DNA of 64,000 nucleotides from CAWHOW01 sp963831005 (GTDB lineage Bacteria; Bacteroidota; Bacteroidia; Bacteroidales; CG2-30-32-10), in the NCBI GenBank assembly GCA_963831005.1, contig CAWHOW010000031.1, forward strand, positions 1 through 64,000, written 5' to 3'. Positions 27,665 to 35,451 of this stretch are shown in pieces. A model generated the notes under the pieces. It saw nothing but the letters and a program-made list of their open reading frames with translations. It was not told the DNA's origin and ran no database searches. Numbering within the stretch: the first letter of the stretch is position 1; the number at the start of each line of letters is the position of its first letter. A program made the position numbers and the translations under genes.

Positions 27665-28729
27665 TTATGGAGGCATGGTATCGCCCAATAAAAACCCCCA
27701 CGGTTTTAATGGTTCGATATGGTCGAAAATGAGTTTTACAATAGCAAGAAGTGGTATGGAGAGAAACATACCGGGGATGCCCCAAATAGCATTACCCACA
27801 AGCACTATTATTATGGCAAAAAGTGCATTGATCTTTACTTTCGATGCCACTATTTTTGGAATGATATAGTGGTTATCAAAAAACTGTATGATGTAAAATA
27901 TCACCAGTATGTAAAAAGAATACCATGCCGTGGATTTAGTTACCAATGCAACCATCATGGGCAATACTATTCCAACAAATCCACCTATGTATGGAATAAC
28001 GTTGAGCATAGCAGCAATAATACCTATAAGGATAGCGTAATCAATTCCAAGAATAAAAAGTGTGGCAGAATATAATATGGCTATAATAACAAATTCGATA
28101 ACCAACCCTACCAAGTAATGCTGGATAACATTTTTAGTTTGGGTGATTATTTCGCTTACATTGCCCTGATGGACTTTGCTAAAGAGTTTGTGAATAAAAT
28201 CGAGTATGAGAGGTTTGTATAACAGTATCATAAAGATATAAACGGGAATCAGGAACATGGCCACCAGTCCGGTGCCGATAGTGGCAATCGTATGACCAAT
28301 TGAAGAGCTGACAGCATCAATGAGTTCGCCTTTAGATTTTATTATCCATTCCTGTATCTGCTGTTTATTAATATCAAAATAGCCTGAAGCCCAGGCGATG
28401 GTTTGGTTTAGTAAGGCAGTAAATTTATTCACAAGCGTTGGCCATGATTCGCTAAACCTGTATGCCTGCGAATATAAAAGAGCAACTAACCCTGCAATCA
28501 CTATATAACCAAGAAATATGGTCAGCATGATAGCTACTACCCTGTTTATTTTCATCCTCACAAAAATATTTACAACAGGCAGCAGTACTATAGCAATAAT
28601 GATAGCAAAAACAAGCGGCAATAAAATTAATTGACCGATGTATAATATCGTTAACAAGGCAAGAAACCCTATCAGGAAAATTGTTGCTTTTGCGTAAAAT
28701 GGTAATTTTAATTCTTTATCTATACGCAC
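27665..28729 (-). CDS. AI-2E family transporter (PerM/TqsA-like)
   Basis: A 354-residue inner-membrane protein with about eight predicted membrane segments. The family pattern is a hydrophobic N-terminus (LIGFLALLTILYIGQLILLP), the amphipathic central region (WASGYFDINKQQIQEWI) and the C-terminal ALLNVIPYIGGFVGIVLP / DNHYIIPKIVASKVKINAL / GIPGMFLSIPLLAI block. Members export autoinducer-2, sodium or protons; the substrate here is unknown. It opens a cluster of small envelope-stress genes. Confidence 0.88.
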   Translation of the reverse strand: MRIDKELKLPFYAKATIFLIGFLALLTILYIGQLILLPLVFAIIIAIVLLPVVNIFVRMKINRVVAIMLTIFLGYIVIAGLVALLYSQAYRFSESWPTLVNKFTALLNQTIAWASGYFDINKQQIQEWIIKSKGELIDAVSSSIGHTIATIGTGLVAMFLIPVYIFMILLYKPLILDFIHKLFSKVHQGNVSEIITQTKNVIQHYLVGLVIEFVIIAILYSATLFILGIDYAILIGIIAAMLNVIPYIGGFVGIVLPMMVALVTKSTAWYSFYILVIFYIIQFFDNHYIIPKIVASKVKINALFAIIIVLVGNAIWGIPGMFLSIPLLAIVKLIFDHIEPLKPWGFLLGDTMPP

Positions 28730-28762
28730 AAATAATGCATTTTAAAAACTGTTTGTGAATAA

Positions 28763-29167
28763 TTAATCACGGGATTTATTTGTATTCGTTTCTTTCTTAT
28801 GGGAAAGATGTTGTAGGATAAACTTACCAATTGATTTAACAGCATCAGGATGCTGGGCTACAACATTTGTAATGCCAAACTGCAATATAGAACCCAAAAG
28901 CTTTCTGAATATATTGCCCGAAAATCCAACAGTAATTTTCTTCGTAAGGTAGCCACTGGCCAAACCAATGGTAGTACCTAAAATGTCTTCACCTAAAGAA
29001 GGTGATGAGAAAAAATCTTTCACTGTACTTTTTAGAATGTTAATTGGTTTTAAACTTTCGTAGGTAATGTGGAATTGTTGTATCAAAAGTTGCCTCTTGA
29101 CTTCCCGCTCGCCTTCTAATAGTTGAATAGCATTTTTAAGTTCGGTAATGGATGTTATGTTTTGCAT
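28763..29167 (-). CDS. Conserved hypothetical protein of the envelope-stress cluster
   Basis: A 134-residue protein I cannot assign. The N-terminal half is helical and charged (ITELKNAIQLLEGEREVKRQLL). The middle has glycine-rich, weakly hydrophobic stretches (GTTIGLASGYLTKKITVGFSG). No signal peptide or catalytic motif. It follows a holin-like gene by 6 bp and precedes the AI-2E transporter, so it is probably part of the same operon. Confidence 0.7.
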   Translation of the reverse strand: MQNITSITELKNAIQLLEGEREVKRQLLIQQFHITYESLKPINILKSTVKDFFSSPSLGEDILGTTIGLASGYLTKKITVGFSGNIFRKLLGSILQFGITNVVAQHPDAVKSIGKFILQHLSHKKETNTNKSRD

Positions 29168-29173
29168 ATTATT

Positions 29174-29512
29174 TTATTTAAGCACTTGTTTAATAATATA
29201 ATTGCACATACGCCTTTTAAGCTTAGGTATAAAGAAATATATCACTATCGCCACTATACCATAAAAAGCAGCTATGGCAAAGAAACCCAGAGAGGTTGCT
29301 CCAAGTACTTCACCAAGCCAAAAAGCTAATCCCAGGCTGATAAAAAGCATGAAAGACGCAAAAAAGAGAAACACAATAATTTGTGGTACCACTGATGAAA
29401 CCACATCCGATGTTTTGTCAAGCGCTTTAAGCTTTGCCAACGCTAAGCTGGATTTGCCATATTCAGTGGCTCTTTCCAGCAACGATTCCATTAATTTTGC
29501 ATTGTCTTCCAT
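29174..29512 (-). CDS. Holin-like membrane protein (phage holin superfamily III / DUF1469 type)
   Basis: A 112-residue protein with an N-terminal amphipathic helix (LLERATEYGKSSLALAKLKALDKTS) and two membrane segments (QIIVFLFFASFMLFISLGLA; TSLGFFAIAAFYGIVAIVIY). This is the layout of the chromosomal holin-like families found in stress clusters. No phage genes are nearby, so a cell-lysis role is unlikely. Confidence 0.78.
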   Translation of the reverse strand: MEDNAKLMESLLERATEYGKSSLALAKLKALDKTSDVVSSVVPQIIVFLFFASFMLFISLGLAFWLGEVLGATSLGFFAIAAFYGIVAIVIYFFIPKLKRRMCNYIIKQVLK

Positions 29513-29533
29513 GTTTGATTTTTTGAGAATATA

Positions 29534-29803
29534 TTATCCTTTTATATCCTGTTTCACTTCTTCGGCTGTGGTCTTTGCCTTTTGTGCAAAGTCGCAAACG
29601 TCCTCTTTAACATGTTCTATTTTATCGGATATGCTTTCAAGAAATTTATTTAATTTTTCTTTTAAATCGTCCGCACAGTCTTCTCCTTTTTTACATATCT
29701 TTTTTCGGGTATCCGTACCTTTTGCTGGGGCAAATAAAATTCCCAGTATTGCTCCTGCAGCGATGCCAGCCAATACACCTAATACTACTTTTCCTGAGTC
29801 CAT
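29534..29803 (-). CDS. YtxH-domain general stress protein
   Basis: An 89-residue protein with one N-terminal membrane segment of the YtxH type (VVLGVLAGIAAGAILGILFAP followed by KGTDTRKKI) and a charged amphipathic helix up to residue 89. YtxH proteins are general-stress products of unknown biochemistry. Confidence 0.85.
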   Translation of the reverse strand: MDSGKVVLGVLAGIAAGAILGILFAPAKGTDTRKKICKKGEDCADDLKEKLNKFLESISDKIEHVKEDVCDFAQKAKTTAEEVKQDIKG

Positions 29804-29841
29804 GATTTTAGTTTTTAATGATTATTATTACTATGATGATT

Positions 29842-29997
29842 TTATAAGATTTTTTTTCCCTGGATCACCCTAAGCAATATTGCTACAAAAGCGATGATAA
29901 GCAGAATGTGTATGATATATCCGAAGTTGTATGCGAAAAATCCGATTGCCCACAAGACAATCAGGCATACTGCTATTACATAAAGTAGATTATTCAT
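29842..29997 (-). CDS. Small membrane protein, Lmo0937/DUF5670-like
   Basis: A 51-residue protein (MNNLLYVIAVCLIVLWAIGF... ending RVIQGKKIL) with two hydrophobic segments. The IAVCLIVLWAIGFF core is the signature of the Lmo0937/DUF5670 family of tiny stress-associated membrane proteins. The same core is found at the C-terminus of the next gene upstream and in the 65-residue protein at 55779-55976. Confidence 0.8.
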   Translation of the reverse strand: MNNLLYVIAVCLIVLWAIGFFAYNFGYIIHILLIIAFVAILLRVIQGKKIL

Positions 29998-30046
29998 GAT
30001 CTTTGTTTTTAATATTTGTTGTCAAATTTTGTTTAACTAATTTTGT

Positions 30047-30634
30047 TTATACAATTTGTAATAGCCATAGTATTAATAGTATCAATGCTATTACCAGTAA
30101 TACATTGATCAATCCGACTAAACCAAATCCCACAAATCCAATTGCCCATAAGACCAATATTATCAGGATAACTACCCAAAATAAACTCAGTCCGTCATGA
30201 TCGGAAGCAACACTGCAGGTGTTTTTACTTTCGGACAGTACGCGCTTAATTTGTGCTACAGGGTTATTAATAATTTTAGTTTTGGGTTCTATCGTTTGCC
30301 CCGAACCCTGTTGTTGTATAATTGGATTAGCTTGCACTTTTTTATTGCTTGTTACTTTAGCATTATTGGTTGTTATGGCGTTTTGCCTTATGTTCCCGTC
30401 TATAGTGTTTTGTTCTGCCAGGCCTTGTGGATCATTAATTGACTTAGCTGGCTTAGTTTGAATCGTTTTATATTCACCTTTTGATAAAGGCACGGCATGC
30501 TTGCCATTATTATAAACTATATAATAACCTTTATTATAGTGGCGTTTGGTTATTGAAATGTATGACCCTCCGCAGGAGGAAAATAGTATGCCCGTTATTA
30601 TAACGAGCATACTTAAAGACATTAATTTTTTCAT
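30047..30634 (-). CDS. Lipoprotein with C-terminal DUF5670-like membrane domain
   Basis: A 195-residue protein. The signal ends in a lipobox (GILFSSCGG, acylated Cys about residue 21). A polar, asparagine/glutamine-rich linker covers residues 45-140. The C-terminal 55 residues (LFWVVILIILVLWAIGFVGF...LILWLLQ) match the two-segment Lmo0937/DUF5670 type seen in the adjacent 51-residue gene. A lipid-anchored N-terminus plus a membrane hairpin at the other end is an odd topology. Function unknown. Confidence 0.75.
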   Translation of the reverse strand: MKKLMSLSMLVIITGILFSSCGGSYISITKRHYNKGYYIVYNNGKHAVPLSKGEYKTIQTKPAKSINDPQGLAEQNTIDGNIRQNAITTNNAKVTSNKKVQANPIIQQQGSGQTIEPKTKIINNPVAQIKRVLSESKNTCSVASDHDGLSLFWVVILIILVLWAIGFVGFGLVGLINVLLVIALILLILWLLQIV

Positions 30635-30661
30635 TTGCCGTTTGCTTAAATCGGATGATGA

Positions 30662-31300
30662 TTAAAACCTGTAACCTATAGTACCCTGATACCATTCATT
30701 TTTATAACGTGGGTTTGTAGATGTCCCGTCCCCGTTATTAGTTAAAAGGTCCCAGCCAACTCTAACGCCAATTACCATATGTTGTATGGTAATATCAACA
30801 CCACCTGTAAAACAGAAGGTGTTTTTTCGTAGATTATTATTTTTAAAATCCTGCTCTTGGTCGGAATTTATTAATGAACTCGAAAACACATCTTCTTGCT
30901 TAATCAGGTAAGAATATTGTGGGCCTGCCAATATAGTTATGAATTCACTAGGTTTCAATGCAAATAAAATAGGCACATCAATATAAGTTGATGTACTTGT
31001 ATATTTATAAGCTAAGCCAAGTACGGTGCCTGTAGCTTTATACCCCTTTTGTGAAAATAAGAATTCAGGTTGAACGCCTAAATAGGTTCCTAAGGGAATA
31101 GCTAAAAAAGCGCCGCATGCAAGACCAAATTTGCCATCTGCAGTAAAATCTTCACCTTTTGTGTCATAAACGTTTGCATAATTTGCGCCTATTTTCAAAC
31201 CAAACTGAAGTTTGTTACGATAATCAGTTTTGCTATCCTGTGCGCTGCTAATGTTAGCCATTAATGTAACGGCTGCAATAATTAAGATAATTTTTTTCAT
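30662..31300 (-). CDS. Outer-membrane beta-barrel protein (PorT-like family)
   Basis: A 212-residue protein with a signal peptide (MKKIILIIAAVTLMANISSA) and alternating beta strands typical of the eight-stranded OMP family: LQFGLKIGANYANVYD, KFGLACGAFLAIPLG, YLGVQPEFLFSQKGY, PSEFITILAGPQYSYLI, and the terminal GTIGYRF with aromatic last residue. An outer-membrane role is likely; ligand unknown. Confidence 0.85.
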   Translation of the reverse strand: MKKIILIIAAVTLMANISSAQDSKTDYRNKLQFGLKIGANYANVYDTKGEDFTADGKFGLACGAFLAIPLGTYLGVQPEFLFSQKGYKATGTVLGLAYKYTSTSTYIDVPILFALKPSEFITILAGPQYSYLIKQEDVFSSSLINSDQEQDFKNNNLRKNTFCFTGGVDITIQHMVIGVRVGWDLLTNNGDGTSTNPRYKNEWYQGTIGYRF

Positions 31301-31356
31301 TTTTTTAAATTTTAGATTTATTAATAATATATGTTTCCTTTTTGATAAATGAACTA

Positions 31357-31779
31357 TTAGCCTTTTTTAACAGATAAATCACTTAATGATTTACTGAGAT
31401 TATCCATATCCTGGTTAAATCCGGCTTTAAATATTGTCCAGTTTTCTTTCCCTTCAATTTTGTAATCTTCCAGCTTCTTTTTCAAATAATTGTTTTTTTG
31501 TTCTAAATCTGCCACTTTGCTTTCGTCTTTAGATTTTATTCTTCTTCTCTCGTTTACAATGCTTGCTTTAAATTCGGCAATACTGCCTTCATTGCTTTTG
31601 AATTTTATTTCAGATTCTTTCTTGAAAGTCTCATAATAAGGAGTAATAGAGTCCTTTTGTGCTGCCTGTAATTTTGTTCTTGCTTTTTCTGATCTTTTAT
31701 CAGGTTCCTGTCCGTTAGAGGTTGAAATTACTCCTGTTATAAGTATTGTTATAGCTAGGGCTAAAATTGTTTTTTTCAT
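31357..31779 (-). CDS. Secreted coiled-coil protein of unknown function
   Basis: A 140-residue protein with a signal peptide (MKKTILALAITILITGVIST) and a lysine/glutamate-rich coiled coil from about residue 25 (AEFKASIVNERRRIKSKDE, DLEQKNNYLKKKLEDYK). No known domain is recognised. It sits between an outer-membrane barrel and a CsbD gene. Confidence 0.7.
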   Translation of the reverse strand: MKKTILALAITILITGVISTSNGQEPDKRSEKARTKLQAAQKDSITPYYETFKKESEIKFKSNEGSIAEFKASIVNERRRIKSKDESKVADLEQKNNYLKKKLEDYKIEGKENWTIFKAGFNQDMDNLSKSLSDLSVKKG

Positions 31780-31863
31780 TTTTTACGTTTTTATTGGTTT
31801 ATAATTTTATAATGTGATTTTAATTTATTTGCACTAAGCTTTACATTTTCTAAAAGTTGATAA

Positions 31864-32049
31864 TTAAAGCGCTGCAATGATCTTGTATAACTCTTCTTTT
31901 GTCTTTCCAATCTTGATTTGAAGCCTTCCTAACATCTCCTCTTTCTTCCCTTCAACAAACATCAAATCATTATCTGTTAGTGTTGCAAATTTCTGTTTGA
32001 GCTTTCCTTTTTGCTCATTCCATTTTCCTTTTACTTCAGTTGTGTTCAT
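31864..32049 (-). CDS. csbD: CsbD-family stress protein
   Basis: A 61-residue protein from the internal start MNTTEVKGKWNEQKGKLKQK, where CsbD homology begins; an upstream ATG would add 11 residues that overlap the promoter leader. CsbD proteins are small, hydrophilic and induced by general stress. It lies directly under a copy of the composite stress promoter. Confidence 0.88.
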   Translation of the reverse strand: MNTTEVKGKWNEQKGKLKQKFATLTDNDLMFVEGKKEEMLGRLQIKIGKTKEELYKIIAAL

Positions 32050-32066
32050 TTTATTAAGTTTAGTTT

Positions 32067-32082
32067 GTGAATTAATTTTCAC
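32067..32082 (-). promoter_or_regulatory. Leader palindrome GTGAA-N6-TTCAC (csbD)
   Basis: A 5-bp stem with a six-base loop, just downstream of the promoter core, so at the 5' end of the predicted transcript. The same element follows four other copies of the promoter. Confidence 0.7.
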
Positions 32083-32085
32083 GAT

Positions 32086-32152
32086 ACAAAGGTCCGTACT
32101 TTAATTCGGCGACATGTTACATAATTAGGTAAATGAATTACATCATTCACAC
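32086..32152 (-). promoter_or_regulatory. Composite stress promoter, copy 1 (csbD)
   Basis: Read on the minus strand: GTGTGAATGATGTAA (box A), then TTATGTAACA (box B) with TGTAAY repeats 21 bp apart, then 25 bp to TTTG in GGACCTTTG. No -33 TTTG is present, which suggests activator dependence. Confidence 0.85.
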
Positions 32153-32309
32153 TTTTACATCTGAAGTAATTATAAGATAATTGGGGCTATCCGGCATGTG
32201 TAAATGTTTAATAATTCACTCTAATAAAAAACACTTTGCACTTTTTTAAGATGTAAGGCGTTTTAATATTTAATAATCTCTGATTATTGAAAAAGATTAA
32301 GAATCATTT

Positions 32310-33110
32310 TTATTCAAGATATAATAGCTTATAAAGCTCTTTTAGGTCGGGTGATAATATGATTTCGGTTCTGCGGTTTGCAGCACGTCCGTCAACAGTA
32401 TCATTCGTTTTAACAGGATGAAATTCTCCTCTGCCTGATGCTGTGATACTATTTGAATCAAATTTATAATCATTTGTCAAGATTCTTAAAATGGATGTAG
32501 CCCTTGCTGTACTTAGATCCCAATTATCTTTGAACTGGGCTGTTTTTATAGGTACATTATCTGTATGACCTTCGATCATTACAGTAATATCTGTAGTGTT
32601 GTTAAGCACTGCTGCTAGAGTCTTCAGTGCTTCTTTTCCCTTAGGGTCTACAACATCGCTGCCTGATTTAAACAACAATTTTTCTTCAAGCGATACATAA
32701 ACGTTTCCGTCTTTAATATAAACTGAGAGTTCATCAGTTTTATAATTCATCAATGCTGCAGCTATTGAATTTTTAAGTTTGGCCATAACATCTTTTTGTG
32801 CCTGTATCATACTCTGGAAGTTCTTTAGCTGCTTTGCCTGCTCGGCAATGGTCATTTTTGACTGGGTTGAAAGAACCATCAGGTCATTTTGAGCAGAAGC
32901 ATTATCATTCTGTAATGATAATTTTTCATCACTAAGTAGTTTTACCTCCACATTACAATCAGTCAGCTGACTGATGGTTCTTGCGCTGTCTTTTTTTAGC
33001 TTATCAACCCTTGACTGAGAAGCCATAAATTTTTTATTCGATACACATGATGTAAAGACAAAAGCTATCATCAGGGTAGCGAATGCGAGGAATTGGAATG
33101 ATTTTTTCAT
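32310..33110 (-). CDS. OmpA/MotB-family lipoprotein
   Basis: A 266-residue outer-membrane lipoprotein. The lipobox is FVFTSCVSN (Cys about residue 22). A coiled coil spans residues 30-115. The C-terminal OmpA domain (about 140-260) carries the peptidoglycan-binding pattern: LLFKSGSDVVDPKGKEAL, MIEGHTDNVPI, NWDLSTARATSILRIL, GRGEFHPVKTND and AANRRTEIIL. It probably ties the envelope to peptidoglycan. It lies under composite promoter copy 2. Confidence 0.9.
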   Translation of the reverse strand: MKKSFQFLAFATLMIAFVFTSCVSNKKFMASQSRVDKLKKDSARTISQLTDCNVEVKLLSDEKLSLQNDNASAQNDLMVLSTQSKMTIAEQAKQLKNFQSMIQAQKDVMAKLKNSIAAALMNYKTDELSVYIKDGNVYVSLEEKLLFKSGSDVVDPKGKEALKTLAAVLNNTTDITVMIEGHTDNVPIKTAQFKDNWDLSTARATSILRILTNDYKFDSNSITASGRGEFHPVKTNDTVDGRAANRRTEIILSPDLKELYKLLYLE

Positions 33111-33140
33111 ATTGAATTTTTTAAGTGATTAATTATAGTG

Positions 33141-33206
33141 CAAAGGTGCGTACCTTTTATAAACTGAATGTTACACAACTTTTGAAATGATTTACATCAT
33201 TCACAC
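33141..33206 (-). promoter_or_regulatory. Composite stress promoter, copy 2 (OmpA lipoprotein)
   Basis: Box A GTGTGAATGATGTAA, box B TTGTGTAACA at the 21-bp period, then GTACGCACCTTTG at the standard distance. No leader palindrome. Confidence 0.85.
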
Positions 33207-33348
33207 TTTCACAATGCTACCTGATAAGAATGTTCAAATTTAGAAGTCAAAAAGATTGAGGTATCACTATTGTATGAATGATTGTTTAAGTCGCAACGTT
33301 CATTATTGCTGTTATTGAAACCATTCGAACAGACTTCAATTTTAACGT

Positions 33349-33975
33349 CTATTTAATTTTACAATAAAGATTAATATAAGTATAAGCATTGCTTTCGCCA
33401 AGTTCACCTGCTTTATTCCAATCGGAACAAGCGGCATCATCATTGTTAAGATTATGCTTGGCATTACCCCTACGGTAGTAAGCATATTTATTCATTCCGA
33501 ATTTATTCAATGAATCAAGGCGGATCACTTTATCAAAATCCGATATTTCATTATTATAATCATTTGTTTCATCCATTACAAAACTACGGTTGAAATATGC
33601 CATAGCATCATTCGGATTAAGCGCTATGGCTTTATTCAGATCTGTTGCTGCACCTGTGTAGTCTTTTAGTGCGTCCTTTGCCAAACCACGTGCTGAGTAT
33701 ATCTCTTCATCATATGGATTTAGTTCTATGGCTTTACTCAAATCAGCTATTGCTCCAACCCAGTTGCTTTGATGTAATTTTGCCATACCGCGTTCTCCAT
33801 AAGCTTTTTCATCGTTAGGGTCAAGTTCTATGGCTTTATTACAATCTAGTACTGCTCCTGAATAATCATTTAAACTGTCTTTTTCGTGTGCACGTTTAAA
33901 ATAACCCATTACAGTCTGTGCCTGAATGGAAGTAAAAGCAATACAAAGTATAAATGCAGAAATTAATTTTGTCAT
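33349..33975 (-). CDS. Exported TPR-repeat protein
   Basis: A 208-residue protein with a signal peptide (MTKLISAFILCIAFTSIQAQ) and four or more tetratricopeptide repeats of 34 residues: DYSGAVLDCNKAIELDPNDEKAYGERG, WVGAIADLSKAIELNPYDEE, DYTGAATDLNKAIALNPNDA. It is probably a periplasmic scaffold. The final repeat ends with DDAACSDWNKAGELG, common in Bacteroidota TPR proteins. Confidence 0.85.
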   Translation of the reverse strand: MTKLISAFILCIAFTSIQAQTVMGYFKRAHEKDSLNDYSGAVLDCNKAIELDPNDEKAYGERGMAKLHQSNWVGAIADLSKAIELNPYDEEIYSARGLAKDALKDYTGAATDLNKAIALNPNDAMAYFNRSFVMDETNDYNNEISDFDKVIRLDSLNKFGMNKYAYYRRGNAKHNLNNDDAACSDWNKAGELGESNAYTYINLYCKIK

Positions 33976-34092
33976 TTTTTAATGGTTCTATTATTTGATT
34001 GTTCAATATATCAGAATGTTGAAACCTGATACATCATATAATAAAAACTTATCCTGTTATCCATTTATCATGTTTTTGCGAAAAAGATAATA

Positions 34093-35271
34093 TCATTTAT
34101 GTGGATGTTCACCTTCTTTATTATTCTGGTGTGGAACATTTTGTTGTTGTCTTTCTCCTGCCCCTTTATTGGCTGGTACTGGTTGCTGTTGCTGTTTTAC
34201 CCCTTCTTCTTTTTTAGGTTGAACAACTTGCTGTTGTTGTTTTGTTCCTTCCTCTTTTTTGGGTTGGACAACATCCTGTTGTTGTTTTGCTCCTTCCTCT
34301 TTTTTGGGTTGGACAACCTGCTGTTGTTGCTTCACTTCTACACTCTTTTTATTTTGATAATTCTGTTGTTGTGGTTGTACCTGGTTAGACGATTGCCTTG
34401 TATTTTGTGCTTGCTGCTCTTTTGACGGCTGATATGATTTTTGCGAAGTTGTTCCGGATGTTCTTTGCGCTAAAGTATTTACATCTTTATAGTCGGTTAC
34501 TTTAGATGGTGCGGGTCTTGAACCATTAGCATTATTTTTTTGCATTTTCGGCTTGTACATTGTTAGTTGATTATTGCTAAAACTCTGACCGGGTTTATTG
34601 CTTTCTTTAATAGTAACAGGATGAATTGTACTGCCAATATGTTTTTCTACATCATTTTTATCAGGACCTGCATTGTATGATACATTATGTGTTTTATCGT
34701 AGTGTGAATTATTTACTACCGTGGAATTGTTGATGATCATTGTATTGTTTGAAGAGTTTACATAATAGTTCTTGATGTCTTTTCTTCCAAAATCACCGCC
34801 TTTCATAATTGTCCAATGATTATGCGATGGATAATAATTGTTGCCATAAGCCATGCCGTTACTGACACCAGGTTCCATTGGAGCCCATCCGTAATAATCA
34901 TTTGATCTTCTCCAGCTAACCCATCCTGGACCCCATTCGTTTCCGGGTATCCATATTGGACCATAAATATCATCGGTATACCAACGACCATAATGAAAAG
35001 GTGCCCATCCCCATGAATAGTTAGACACCCATGTCCATCCTGCATCGGTTAATACCCAATGGCCGTTGGTGGCATAAGGAGTAAAACCGGCATCTACATC
35101 AGGCGACCAGACATAACCGTAATTGGGAACATCAACCCATGTTCCATAAGGGCTTAAATCATCATAAAAAACTTGATAGCTAACATATCCTTGTGCAGAA
35201 GCTTTTTGTGATATTATACAGATACCTATGCTTAGCATAAGTAAAAGGGAAATTTTAATTTGAGTTTTCAT
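34093..35271 (-). CDS. YXWGXW-repeat (DUF6600-like) exported protein with Q/K/E-rich repeat tail
   Basis: A 392-residue protein with a signal peptide ending near ASAQG. Residues 30-150 are Trp/Tyr/Gly-rich with the family phrases DDLSPYGTWVDVPNYGYVWSP, GHWVLTDAGWTWVSNYSWGW, FHYGRWYTD and PGWVSWRR. The C-terminal third is low complexity, with a 15-residue unit KQQQQVVQPKKEEGA repeated about four times. The tail resembles a periplasm-spanning or matrix-binding region. It lies under composite promoter copy 3. Confidence 0.85.
   Translation of the reverse strand: MKTQIKISLLLMLSIGICIISQKASAQGYVSYQVFYDDLSPYGTWVDVPNYGYVWSPDVDAGFTPYATNGHWVLTDAGWTWVSNYSWGWAPFHYGRWYTDDIYGPIWIPGNEWGPGWVSWRRSNDYYGWAPMEPGVSNGMAYGNNYYPSHNHWTIMKGGDFGRKDIKNYYVNSSNNTMIINNSTVVNNSHYDKTHNVSYNAGPDKNDVEKHIGSTIHPVTIKESNKPGQSFSNNQLTMYKPKMQKNNANGSRPAPSKVTDYKDVNTLAQRTSGTTSQKSYQPSKEQQAQNTRQSSNQVQPQQQNYQNKKSVEVKQQQQVVQPKKEEGAKQQQDVVQPKKEEGTKQQQQVVQPKKEEGVKQQQQPVPANKGAGERQQQNVPHQNNKEGEHPHK
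34160..34340. repeat. 45-bp in-frame tandem repeats
   Basis: About four copies of a 45-bp unit encode KQQQ(Q/D)VVQPKKEEG(A/T/V); the last copy diverges (KQQQQPVPANKGAGE). Copy number could vary by slippage. Confidence 0.8.
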
Positions 35272-35302
35272 TTCAGATTATATTGTAATATGATTAAATT
35301 AT

Positions 35303-35375
35303 CAAAGTACAAATTTCTGGCTTTTACGCCAAGTGTGCATTACACAATTAAAGAAAAGAATTACATTATTCACAC
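35303..35375 (-). promoter_or_regulatory. Composite stress promoter, copy 3 (YXWGXW gene)
   Basis: Box A GTGTGAATAATGTAA and box B TTGTGTAATG at the 21-bp period, then AAATTTG at the usual spacing with a second TACTTTG 7 bp further on. The core is weaker than in other copies and there is no palindrome. Confidence 0.75.
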
Positions 35376-35392
35376 ATGAAATTTCAAGGATA

Positions 35393-35436
35393 ATAAAAGC
35401 AAGAAACGCCATCTTTTTTTAAAGATGACGTTTCTT
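35393..35436 (-). terminator. Rho-independent terminator after the adhesin-SprF-OmpA operon
   Basis: On the minus strand AAGAAACGTCATCTTT pairs with AAAGATGGCGTTTCTT (one mismatch), followed by GCTTTTATT. It ends the operon 15 bp after the OmpA-like gene. Confidence 0.8.
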
Positions 35437-35451
35437 ATATATCAGCGCAAT

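Noticed and set aside
29174..29512. Prophage holin
   Set aside because: No phage structural, lysin or integrase genes are near; the family is common in chromosomal stress clusters.
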